A stretch of DNA of 64,000 nt, taken from NCBI GenBank assembly GCA_046342195.1, contig JBKDQE010000042.1, forward strand, positions 1 through 64,000, written 5' to 3'. This DNA is from CANHBY01 sp046342195. GTDB taxonomy: Bacteria > Pseudomonadota > Gammaproteobacteria > Burkholderiales > Burkholderiaceae_C. Below the pieces are notes generated by a model. That model searched no databases. It saw nothing but the letters and a program-made list of their open reading frames with translations, and was not told the origin of the DNA. A program made the position numbers and the translations under genes. Position 1 is the first letter of the stretch. The number at the start of each line of letters is the position of its first letter. Shown here piece after piece: positions 6,699 through 15,091 of this stretch.

Positions 6699-9410
6699 TC
6701 AAAGAACGCGCTGAACCGAAGCCCGGAGGGCCTCGGTCAATTCAGCATGACAATCCAGCAGGTGGGCTTTGGCTTCTATGGATAACGAGGGCCGGTTTAT
6801 GGTAGCCTTCAATTGGGTTTGTAATACTTTGGCGTGCATACGCAGCAGGCTCAAGGCATCTGCGGGCATGTCTCCACGAGGTTTCGTCAAACGTAAGAGT
6901 ACGCGGCGAAGATGCTCTCGTTGAAGGTTTCTGCGCATTGGGGGGATGTCTGTGGCGGCTCCAGCGCTTGTGACTTCACTCCAGATCGCATGTTGCAAGG
7001 TCTGGTACACCTCGTTCAGCGAAACCATCTGAGATCGCTCCCGGGCGGGCGTGTAAAGGGGGGCTTCAAGCAGTCGCGCCGCTACACCCGGGCTGAATAA
7101 TCGGTCGAGGGCTGCGGTTTGTAGTTGCAGTACCGCGGTAGGAATGCTCACCGGTCCACTGCGATCAGCATCTTCAAAGTCGGTGCTTGCCCGGGCCAAA
7201 AAGTCTGGTTTGAACTGGAAACTGTCGGTCTGAAAAAAATTTTGCGTCAGCATGGTCAGCGCTTCACGTTGCTGCCGCCCGGAGAGGGGTACATATGCTG
7301 AAGCTTGTCCAGAAGCCCCAGCCGTGGTGCGTGTGACTTGAATACCACCGACATATTTGGCCATCATGTCAGGAGCCGGCCCCAGGCGTGCAAAGCCCCG
7401 CAGCAAAACCCGGCGCTGACGCGCCAGGTCGTCACCAAGACGCACGCCCCGCTCTTGAACCCGGCGCCATAACTCGCGAGCCAATTGTGTACGGCGTTGC
7501 CAAAATGCCAAGGGGTCAGTGCCTAAATCAAAGCGGTTGGCAAAGGGGTCAAGCCCACCGGAAGCCCCCCAACCTGCGTCGGCATCATCGGCATAAGCCA
7601 AGCCGGGCAGGTGGCTCCGGGAGGCTATTTTTTCAAGTTCCTGGGCTTCAATGAGAGGGTCGAGGGGGCGATAGGCGTATTCAATGGCCCAATGATCATA
7701 AGGCCCGATGCCCTGATTGATCAGTACCGAAGGGCGCTCGCCCTCGAGAGCCAAGTTGATGGGGTTGTAGTCCATCACGGAGGCTGAAATGCCATTTTTT
7801 TCTGTGAAGGCAGGGTCACGCAATTGTTCGGGGGTGTAGGCCGTTGAACCCTTAAAATTGTGTCTCAAACCAAGGGTGTGTCCAACTTCATGGGTGATGG
7901 TGTCCTTGACCACGGCCTGGGCATAAGCTTCTACTTGTGGGCTGTCCGGTTCAAGATCACTTCGGGCTTCCAGCAGGTCCAGTGCAAAGGCCAATTCGGT
8001 CGAGGCATGATGGGCATATTGACAGGCCATACGATCAAGTTCAAGGGCCATCGGTATACGCGGGGCAAACCCGCTATCTTCAACCATTGAGCGTCTGGCT
8101 GCGAGCCCAAAAACATCGCTCATGGCAATATCAGCGTCGAGAATTTCGCCTGTTCGGGGGTCTGAATGATGAGGCCCGACAGCTATATTGGCATCAGCCG
8201 CCACATACCAGCGAATCGAGGCATGTCGAGCATCCAGAGTGCTCCATTCGGCATTATCAGGCTGCTGTTTCACAACAATGGCATCCTTGAAACCAATTTT
8301 CTCAAATGCCTGGTTCCATTCGAGCACCCCCGCAGCGACCGACGCACGATAACGCTCGGGGATGTTTTTATCGAGCCAATACACAATGGGCTGTTTGGGT
8401 GGTGATAAGGGGGCATCGGAGTCTTGTTTCTCCAGGCGCCAGCGGTTGATAAAGCCTTGGCGTGGCTTGAGTGTCCGATCATCGCTCAGGTCAATGACCT
8501 CATCGGTAAAATGGCCAAGACGAGCATCGGCGCGGCGAGGGCGCATGAGCTCCTCGGGTGCCTTGCTCAGGTTAACAACCATGCCCACCAATAAACTGCG
8601 TGGGTCAGGGGCCGCGGGAAAAACCACCGGTGGTGATGCCATGGCGCCTGATCCGTGGGGCGGAACTGCAGGCAGGCGTGGTACCGCAAAATGCAGCTTC
8701 ACTTCAAAAGAAGTTTGCTCAGAAGTGAGCCAAACTTGATCAATGAATGAATTGCCTCGATCAAGGCCATAGTTGAGCCGATAAGCGCGCTCCAGGGAGG
8801 TCGAGTAGCCCATCAGGTCTGACAATACAAAAGAGGCGTCGATCAAGACCGACTTGCGCTCGGGGTGAGGCAGGCTTGCCATCGGAACTGAAGCCAACAA
8901 GCTGTGGCTGAAACCCTCTTGAACTGCGAATTTCAAAGGCAAATGACTGGCCGTGTAGCGCGCATTCAGGGCAATCAACTGAATGTGTGCCCCGGCCAGT
9001 TTGCGAAAACTCACCAGCCAGTCGGGCCCCATGAAGCTGGCATAAAGGCCGCGTTCCCCCACCGTACCGCTGACCGCTGTAGAGAGCAAGAATGGAGCGG
9101 CCCTTGATTGCCATTGAGCCTCGGGAATTTCAAGCCAGAAACGATCGGCTCGTTGCCAAACCGGTAAAAATCCCTCCTTGCGCGTGGCCCCCTTGATGAC
9201 CTCAGAGAAGGGTTTGAGGCCAGCAAACTCAGGCCGGCTTTCAGCGCCAGCAGGTGCTGAAAGCCCTGAGACCGCCTCAGGGAGGGGCGCTGTGGCTGCA
9301 GCATGTGCGGCAGCTGGTTTGGATGATTCAGCAGCAAGGGGAGGGGGGGTTGCGCAGCCCGCCAGCAAGCTTATAAAAAGGCATACGGTATAAACTTGGA
9401 GGTGGGTCAT
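6699..9410 (-). CDS. Large lipoprotein zinc metalloprotease (DUF5117/DUF5118-type)
   Basis: A 903-residue secreted protein. Residues 1-19 form a lipoprotein signal with lipobox LAGC (C19), so it is probably outer-membrane anchored. The zinc site is HEVGHTLGLRH (H507, E508, H511, H517), the extended metzincin-like motif, followed by a likely Met-turn SVMDYNP (M546). The N-terminal part (about 70-330) matches the DUF5117/5118 region seen in this family, which is also called M10A-like or DUF4953-containing. Substrate unknown. It lies between ettA and argS on the same strand, 10 bp after ettA and touching argS, so the three may be co-transcribed. Confidence 0.8.
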   Translation of the reverse strand: MTHLQVYTVCLFISLLAGCATPPPLAAESSKPAAAHAAATAPLPEAVSGLSAPAGAESRPEFAGLKPFSEVIKGATRKEGFLPVWQRADRFWLEIPEAQWQSRAAPFLLSTAVSGTVGERGLYASFMGPDWLVSFRKLAGAHIQLIALNARYTASHLPLKFAVQEGFSHSLLASVPMASLPHPERKSVLIDASFVLSDLMGYSTSLERAYRLNYGLDRGNSFIDQVWLTSEQTSFEVKLHFAVPRLPAVPPHGSGAMASPPVVFPAAPDPRSLLVGMVVNLSKAPEELMRPRRADARLGHFTDEVIDLSDDRTLKPRQGFINRWRLEKQDSDAPLSPPKQPIVYWLDKNIPERYRASVAAGVLEWNQAFEKIGFKDAIVVKQQPDNAEWSTLDARHASIRWYVAADANIAVGPHHSDPRTGEILDADIAMSDVFGLAARRSMVEDSGFAPRIPMALELDRMACQYAHHASTELAFALDLLEARSDLEPDSPQVEAYAQAVVKDTITHEVGHTLGLRHNFKGSTAYTPEQLRDPAFTEKNGISASVMDYNPINLALEGERPSVLINQGIGPYDHWAIEYAYRPLDPLIEAQELEKIASRSHLPGLAYADDADAGWGASGGLDPFANRFDLGTDPLAFWQRRTQLARELWRRVQERGVRLGDDLARQRRVLLRGFARLGPAPDMMAKYVGGIQVTRTTAGASGQASAYVPLSGRQQREALTMLTQNFFQTDSFQFKPDFLARASTDFEDADRSGPVSIPTAVLQLQTAALDRLFSPGVAARLLEAPLYTPARERSQMVSLNEVYQTLQHAIWSEVTSAGAATDIPPMRRNLQREHLRRVLLRLTKPRGDMPADALSLLRMHAKVLQTQLKATINRPSLSIEAKAHLLDCHAELTEALRASVQRVL

Positions 9411-9420
9411 GCAAAAACCT

Positions 9421-11085
9421 TTATTTCAGTGCCTTAAAACGCACTCTTTTTGGGCGGGCACCCTCTTCACCCAGTCGTTTACGCTTATCAGCTTCATATT
9501 CTTGATAATTGCCATCAAAGAAGACCCATTTTGAATCGCCCTCCGCCGCCAAAATATGGGTGGCAATGCGATCAAGGAACCAGCGGTCATGGCTGATGAC
9601 CATGATAGTGCCTGCAAACTCAAGCAGGGCATCTTCGAGAGCGCGCAAGGTTTCCACATCAAGATCATTCGAAGGTTCATCAAGCATCAGCACATTGCCG
9701 CCCTTGGCGAGTGTTTTGGCCAAATGCAGCCGCCCACGCTCACCCCCCGAAAGATTGCCCACCAGCTTTTGCTGGTCATTGCCTTTAAAATTGAAGCGAC
9801 CGAGGTAAGCGCGACTGGGCATCACAAACTTGCCCACAATGATGTTGTCCAGGCCGCCGGAAACATCCTCCCAAACGGTTTTGCCGCTCTCAAGAGAGTC
9901 ACGGCTTTGATCCACAAACGCCATCTTGACGGTAGGGCCGGTTTTGACGCTACCAGAATCAGGCACTTCTTGGCCAGCGATCATGCGAAACAAAGTTGAT
10001 TTACCCGCTCCGTTGGGGCCAATGATGCCCACAATGGCACCGGCAGGAATTTTGAAGCTTAGGTTGTCGATCAAGACGCGGTTGCCAAAGCTTTTGGTCA
10101 CACCTTCAAATTCAATCACTTCATGGCCTAAACGATCAGCCACAGGAATGAAAATTTCATTGGTTTCGTTGCGCTTTTGATATTCTGCGTCGCTCAATTC
10201 CTCGAATCGTGCCAATCGTGCTTTGCTTTTGGCCTGGCGGCCTTTGGGGTTCTGCCGCACCCATTCAAGTTCTTTTTTCATCGCCTTGGTGCGAGCATCT
10301 TCACTTTTTTGTTCCTGCTCAAGGCGGGCTTCTTTTTGCTCAAGCCAGGTACTGTAATTGCCCTTCCAGGGAATGCCAGAGCCACGGTCGAGTTCGAGAA
10401 TCCATTCGGCGGCATTATCGAGAAAGTAGCGATCATGGGTAATGGCAACCACCGTACCTGAGAAGCGACTCAGGAATTGCTCCAGCCAATCTACCGACTC
10501 GGCATCCAGGTGGTTGGTGGGTTCATCGAGTAACAGCATATCGGGTTTGGACAAGAGCAAACGGCAAAGAGCCACACGACGCTTTTCACCGCCCGACAGC
10601 CGGCCGATCACGGCCTCCCATGGAGGCAGGCGCAGGGCATCTGCAGCCAGTTCGAGTTGCAAATCAGTATTTTCAGAGCCTGCGGTAGCAATAATGGCTT
10701 CGAGCTCGGCTTGTTCAGCAGCGAGTTTGTCGAAGTCTGCATCGGGGTCAGCATACTCGGCATAGACCGCTTCCAGGCGCGCTTTGGCAGCCAAAACACC
10801 GCCGATGCCTTCCTCGACGGCCTGGCGAACAGTTTGCTCTGCATCAAGCTCTGGCTCCTGTGGAAGATAACCTATTTTCAGGCCGGGCATTGGAATGGCT
10901 TCGCCTTCAATGTCTTTGTCGAGCCCGGCCATAATTTTCAGCAGGGTCGATTTGCCCGAACCATTCAACCCGAGTACGCCAATTTTGGCGCCTGGGAAAA
11001 AGCTGAGCGAAATGTTCTTGAGAATTTGCCGCTTGGGTGGAACGATCTTGCCCACGCGATTCATCGTGAATACATACTGTGCCAT
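9421..11085 (-). CDS. ettA: Energy-dependent translational throttle ABC-F protein
   Basis: A 554-residue ABC-F ATPase without membrane segments that binds the ribosomal E site and gates the first elongation steps according to ATP/ADP. Two ABC cassettes: Walker A GLNGSGKSTLL and GPNGAGKSTLF; signatures LSGGEKRRVALCRLL and LSGGERGRLHLAKTL; Walker B MLLLDEPTNHLD and VLMLDEPSNDLD. The linker region and the ETNEIFIP segment fit EttA rather than Uup or YheS. The start MAQYVFTMNRVGK gives the usual length (about 555). Confidence 0.93.
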   Translation of the reverse strand: MAQYVFTMNRVGKIVPPKRQILKNISLSFFPGAKIGVLGLNGSGKSTLLKIMAGLDKDIEGEAIPMPGLKIGYLPQEPELDAEQTVRQAVEEGIGGVLAAKARLEAVYAEYADPDADFDKLAAEQAELEAIIATAGSENTDLQLELAADALRLPPWEAVIGRLSGGEKRRVALCRLLLSKPDMLLLDEPTNHLDAESVDWLEQFLSRFSGTVVAITHDRYFLDNAAEWILELDRGSGIPWKGNYSTWLEQKEARLEQEQKSEDARTKAMKKELEWVRQNPKGRQAKSKARLARFEELSDAEYQKRNETNEIFIPVADRLGHEVIEFEGVTKSFGNRVLIDNLSFKIPAGAIVGIIGPNGAGKSTLFRMIAGQEVPDSGSVKTGPTVKMAFVDQSRDSLESGKTVWEDVSGGLDNIIVGKFVMPSRAYLGRFNFKGNDQQKLVGNLSGGERGRLHLAKTLAKGGNVLMLDEPSNDLDVETLRALEDALLEFAGTIMVISHDRWFLDRIATHILAAEGDSKWVFFDGNYQEYEADKRKRLGEEGARPKRVRFKALK

Positions 11086-11195
11086 GGCTACCTTTGTGAC
11101 CTGGTTGAAATTGTTTTGATTTTGATATTCGGCAGCTGGGTGCACTGCCTCAATAACCCCTGTATTTTCTCGCGGGGATGGCGGTGTTTTTGATG

Positions 11196-12926
11196 TTAGC
11201 GGTTGCTGGCGACGCCAAATTTATTGGCACCATTCGGATGGTGCTTGGAGGTCCCGCTTGAGGCCATTTGTATGGGTTTGGATGACGCCGATTTTTGTGA
11301 ATCAGCTACTCGAACGCGCTGACGCTGGTTTGATGGAGAGCGGGCTGTGGTTTGAGGCAGTTTAAAAGAGTGAGGTACGTAAATCACCAATGTTTGCTGA
11401 GCCTTAAGGGGCTTCTTGGGGGGTATTTTGTTCCATTCGATAATTTGTTCGGCCTGAACTTGGTATCGATGGGCAATCCCGGTCAGGGTATCTTTGGCTT
11501 GAGTGCGAACCACCAGACGACGCAACGGTGGAGGTTCTGGGGCCAGTGCAATCAAAGCGTTGTCTACGATGTGCTCAGCAACGCGGTCAGGGCTTTGTGA
11601 TTGCCGAGGCACCAGCAGGGTCGAGCCTGCCTTGATCAGCATTTTAGGTGGTATGCGGTTAATTTCCCGCAGGGCTGTTTCTGTCCATTGCCACTGCTTG
11701 GCCGCATCGATTGTCCGGATGGTTTTGGGGGCGACCCAGGCCGTCCAGCTGGCCATAGCTCCGCGGTGTTTTGCCAAATTTTGCACAAACGAATTGGCAT
11801 TGTCATATGGCAGTAAAATTTGTGGCGTGCCTGCCGCTAAAATAAGCGGCTTGTTCATTTGAGGGTTGAGAGCCTTAAACTCAGCCACAGACATTTGCGC
11901 CAAGCGTGCGGCTAACTCAACGTCGATATCCCGATCAATCGGTACACTCAAGAAATAAGGGTGGTTCTCCAGGGGGGGGAGGCGCAGGCCGAAAAGCCCG
12001 GGGTTCATGACAATGTTTTTGACGGCTTGTAATTTGGGAACATAATTTTGTGTTTCCTGCGGCATTTTCAGGTTGACATAATCTGTAGGCAAGCCGGCAG
12101 ATCGATTGCGATGAATGGCCCGCCGCACGTTGCCTTCACCCCAGTTATAGGCTGCCAACGCCAAGTGCCAATCTCCAAACATCCCGTACAAGCGTTGAAG
12201 ATAATCCAGGGCGGCGCGGGTTGAGGCAAGAACACTGCGCCGATCGTCACGAAAAATATTTTGCTTGAGTGCAAAGTCTTTTCCGGTGGCCGGCATAAAT
12301 TGCCAAATGCCCGAGGCTTTTGCCGAAGATAAAGCTTCGGGGTTGAACGCACTTTCGATGAAAGGCAATAAAGCCAGTTCAGTGGGCATTTTGCGGCGAC
12401 TGACCTCTTCGACAATGTGAAAGAGGTAACGGCTACCGCGTTGGGTCATGCGGTCAACGTAGTCGGGGCGAGTTGCGTACCACTCTTCGCGTGCCCTCAC
12501 AAGATCATTGTCAAGGTCAGGAATACCAAAACCACTGCGAACACGGCTCCAGAGATCAGCTCTTGGGTTGGCATCTTCGCTCAAGTTGACCCCCGGGCGC
12601 AGCGGGTCTGTTGCCTGGGGGGCATCTCCTACGATTTCTAAGGGCGTAATGGGAGGCAGGGGGTGGATCAAAATGCCTTGGGCTTCAGCCATCAGATCAG
12701 GATTGGCTGCTGCCCCGACAGCTTGAGTGGGTAGGCGCGGGCCAGGTGATGGAGATGGGAGATTTTTGGAAGAAATCTTTGGTTGAGTGCTTTTTATAGG
12801 GTTCAGGCTGGGAGCCGTAGAGCAAGCACCCATGAGGCTGGCCACAAGCAACACCGAAAGAGCCGGCAAACGAGGAAGCACGAAAAGCCAACGGTTGGGG
12901 GCGTTCATCGGTAGAAGTGTCTTCAT
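11196..12926 (-). CDS. mltD: Membrane-bound lytic murein transglycosylase D with LysM repeats
   Basis: A 576-residue lipoprotein (lipobox LMGAC near residue 34) that cleaves peptidoglycan glycan strands non-hydrolytically. The SLT domain holds LALLPFIESAFNPEALS with the catalytic Glu, then SGIWQFMPATGKDFAL and LALAAYNWGEGNVRRAI. At least two LysM modules follow (around LIKAGSTLLVPRQ and DTLTGIAHRYQVQAEQIIEWN). A basic, Ser-rich tail ends the protein. The start at 12926 overlaps the gloB stop by ATGA, so the two are translationally coupled. Confidence 0.9.
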   Translation of the reverse strand: MKTLLPMNAPNRWLFVLPRLPALSVLLVASLMGACSTAPSLNPIKSTQPKISSKNLPSPSPGPRLPTQAVGAAANPDLMAEAQGILIHPLPPITPLEIVGDAPQATDPLRPGVNLSEDANPRADLWSRVRSGFGIPDLDNDLVRAREEWYATRPDYVDRMTQRGSRYLFHIVEEVSRRKMPTELALLPFIESAFNPEALSSAKASGIWQFMPATGKDFALKQNIFRDDRRSVLASTRAALDYLQRLYGMFGDWHLALAAYNWGEGNVRRAIHRNRSAGLPTDYVNLKMPQETQNYVPKLQAVKNIVMNPGLFGLRLPPLENHPYFLSVPIDRDIDVELAARLAQMSVAEFKALNPQMNKPLILAAGTPQILLPYDNANSFVQNLAKHRGAMASWTAWVAPKTIRTIDAAKQWQWTETALREINRIPPKMLIKAGSTLLVPRQSQSPDRVAEHIVDNALIALAPEPPPLRRLVVRTQAKDTLTGIAHRYQVQAEQIIEWNKIPPKKPLKAQQTLVIYVPHSFKLPQTTARSPSNQRQRVRVADSQKSASSKPIQMASSGTSKHHPNGANKFGVASNR

Positions 12927-13717
12927 ATTTGAAACTCGTTTTTCCATTGTCGAAGAATGGTGAAAACTGCGAGTTCACCAATGAAATCAAAATCATTTAT
13001 GAGCATCATCCCCGAATGGGTTTGAGCCGATGTCAACACCTCGGGCACTTTACAACGTAAAAAAGGATTGATGCGAGACTCAAGTTCAATAGAGCTTGGT
13101 AAAGTGGGCTTTCCAGAGTGCCTTTGACGCTTGGCCCACGCCAGATGGTCTGTGATTTGAGCATTTCCTGGCTCTACGGCTTGAGCAAATGTCAGATTCG
13201 CCACGGTGTATTCATGAGCGCAGCATACCCGGGTCTGGGGGGGCAGTGCTGATAATTTATGGAGTGAACGTAACATTTGCGCGGCAGTCCCCTCGAACAG
13301 GCGGCCACACCCCCCTGAAAAAAGGGTATCGCCACAGAACAAAACAGGCGCCTCTGAGCCCTCCAGGCCCACATAGGCCACATGACCGAGGGTGTGCCCT
13401 GGGATATCCATAACCCGAAACGCCCATGGGCCCAATTGCACAATGTCTCCCTCTGACACACCCTTCAGGGGGCCGGTAATGCTTTCCCGGGAAGGCCCCA
13501 CAACTTCACCTTGAAGCACTGATCGAAGAAGGGGCAGGCCTCCAACGTGGTCATGGTGGTGATGGGTTACTAAAATACCCACCAATTCGAGCTTTAAAGC
13601 TTTCAGCGCGAGCAGCACGGGTGCAGCGTCGCCGGGGTCGACCACCAAGGCATGCTGCTCATCGTGCAACATCCAGATGTAATTATCTTTCAATGCAGGC
13701 AAAGAGGTCAGTTTCAT
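12923..13717 (-). CDS. gloB: Hydroxyacylglutathione hydrolase (glyoxalase II)
   Basis: A 264-residue metallo-beta-lactamase fold enzyme that hydrolyses S-lactoylglutathione in methylglyoxal detoxification. The metal-binding motif is THHHHDHVGG; further ligands are in DIPGHTLGHVAY, LFCGDTLFSGGCGR and CCAHEYTVANL. The N-terminus MKLTSLPALKDNYIW is highly conserved and fixes the start. That ATG shares bases with the divergent methyltransferase ATG (CATG at 13715-13718). Linked to glutathione synthesis by gshB at 40054. Confidence 0.93.
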   Translation of the reverse strand: MKLTSLPALKDNYIWMLHDEQHALVVDPGDAAPVLLALKALKLELVGILVTHHHHDHVGGLPLLRSVLQGEVVGPSRESITGPLKGVSEGDIVQLGPWAFRVMDIPGHTLGHVAYVGLEGSEAPVLFCGDTLFSGGCGRLFEGTAAQMLRSLHKLSALPPQTRVCCAHEYTVANLTFAQAVEPGNAQITDHLAWAKRQRHSGKPTLPSSIELESRINPFLRCKVPEVLTSAQTHSGMMLINDFDFIGELAVFTILRQWKNEFQI

Positions 13718-14510
13718 GAGCAATGGCACCACGGTCATCGATTGGAATTCTTGGCTGCAAACACCCGCGGGACAGTATGTGCTCGAATGGGAGCAAACGC
13801 ATCTGGATGCGGTTGTGGTAAATATTTTTGGTTTTCATGCCATTCAACTTGGCTTGCCTGAATTGCAGGGCCTTCGGGCCAATCGTATGCCGCATCGGTG
13901 GCAAGCGGCCGACTGCCCACATGAGCATGTTACGATACAATGCCACTTTGATGCCCTGCCATTTGAGAGCCAAAGTCTTGATCTGGTTGTCTTGCCCCAT
14001 ACGCTGGAATCTGTCTCTGACCCCCGTGATGCTTTGCGCGAAGTGGATCGGGTGTTGATGCCCGAAGGGCGTCTTGTGATTACAGGCTTCAACCCGGCCA
14101 GCTTTTGGGGTGTGCGTCATCAGTCGGGGCGCCTTCGTCAACGTTTGGCACCCCGCTCGGTACCGAACTTTTTGCCTGCACACTCTGATTTGATCGCCCA
14201 GCGGCGCCTTCGAGACTGGTTTCATCTTTTGAATTTCGAAGTCGAGGGCGGGCAGTTCGGCTGCTATCGACCCCCCTTCAATCGTCAGCAGTGGCTTCAG
14301 CATTTTGAATGGATGGAGGCCGCAGGAGACCGTTGGTGGCCAATGTTTGGCTCGGTATACCTTTTGGTGGCGGTGAAACGGGTACTTGGCCTGCGCCTGG
14401 TCGGTTTGGCCAAGCATGCCAATGCCAAGCACCAAGGGGCTCCAGCCACGGCTATCATGTCCCCATCACAGCCGACTTATTCTTCTGCCCCGACTTTTCA
14501 TGATGAATGA
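13716..14510 (+). CDS. SAM-dependent methyltransferase (gloB-rnhA neighbour)
   Basis: A 264-residue class I methyltransferase-like protein. Central segment SQSLDLVVLPHTLESVSDPRDALREVDRVLMPEGRLVITGFNP is the usual post-II/post-III region of methyltransferase type 11, split here by residues. The N-terminus (WLQTPAGQYVLEWEQ, FGFHAIQLGLPEL, RANRMPH) is typical of the protein lying between gloB and rnhA in betaproteobacteria. A classical GxGxG is not obvious, so cofactor use is inferred from family. No alternative start exists before residue 58, so the divergent overlap with gloB is real. It overlaps rnhA. Confidence 0.8.
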   Translation: MSNGTTVIDWNSWLQTPAGQYVLEWEQTHLDAVVVNIFGFHAIQLGLPELQGLRANRMPHRWQAADCPHEHVTIQCHFDALPFESQSLDLVVLPHTLESVSDPRDALREVDRVLMPEGRLVITGFNPASFWGVRHQSGRLRQRLAPRSVPNFLPAHSDLIAQRRLRDWFHLLNFEVEGGQFGCYRPPFNRQQWLQHFEWMEAAGDRWWPMFGSVYLLVAVKRVLGLRLVGLAKHANAKHQGAPATAIMSPSQPTYSSAPTFHDE

Positions 14511-14979
14511 ACTCCATGTTTCTGTGCCACATCCCTGTGTAACTATTTACACTGATGGTGCCTGCAAAGGCAACCCTGGCCCGGGTGGCTGGGGTGCCTG
14601 GTTAAGCTGGAATGGGCACGAAAAAGAACTTTTCGGTGGTGAACCCCTCACTACAAATAACCGCATGGAGCTCACGGCCGTGATTCAGGCCTTGGGCTGT
14701 TTGAATCGCACCTCCGAGGTGATGCTTTACACCGACAGCGAGTATGTGCGAAAAGGGATCACCGAATGGATTTTGAACTGGAAACGTCGGGGCTGGAAAA
14801 CGACTGACAACAAGCCCGTCAAGAATGCCGAGCTCTGGCAACAATTAGAGGCTCAATGTCAGCGTCACCAGGTCACTTGGCACTGGGTCAGGGGCCACTC
14901 CGGCGATCCTGGCAACGAACGAGCCGATGAACTGGCCAATCGAGGCGTAGCCCAATCTGTAGGGGGGCGTCCGGCCTAA
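14500..14979 (+). CDS. rnhA: Ribonuclease HI
   Basis: A 159-residue endonuclease that degrades RNA in RNA:DNA hybrids. The four acidic catalytic residues are seen in YTDGACKGNPGPGGW, NRMELTAVIQAL, LYTDSEYVRKGI and GHSGDPGNERADELA. The basic handle WKRRGWKTTDNKPVKN is present. Start is one of two adjacent ATG codons (14500 or 14503) inside the end of the methyltransferase gene, indicating coupling. Confidence 0.93.
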   Translation: MMNELHVSVPHPCVTIYTDGACKGNPGPGGWGAWLSWNGHEKELFGGEPLTTNNRMELTAVIQALGCLNRTSEVMLYTDSEYVRKGITEWILNWKRRGWKTTDNKPVKNAELWQQLEAQCQRHQVTWHWVRGHSGDPGNERADELANRGVAQSVGGRPA

Positions 14980-15091
14980 AAGACGAGTAAGCCCGAGTTG
15001 GGTTGATTGATGTTGTCCTCCTGCCTCCCTTGTTTTCTGAATGCTGCGAGTACGCGCATTTCGATGAAACTGCACCATCCTCCCAAAAAAG

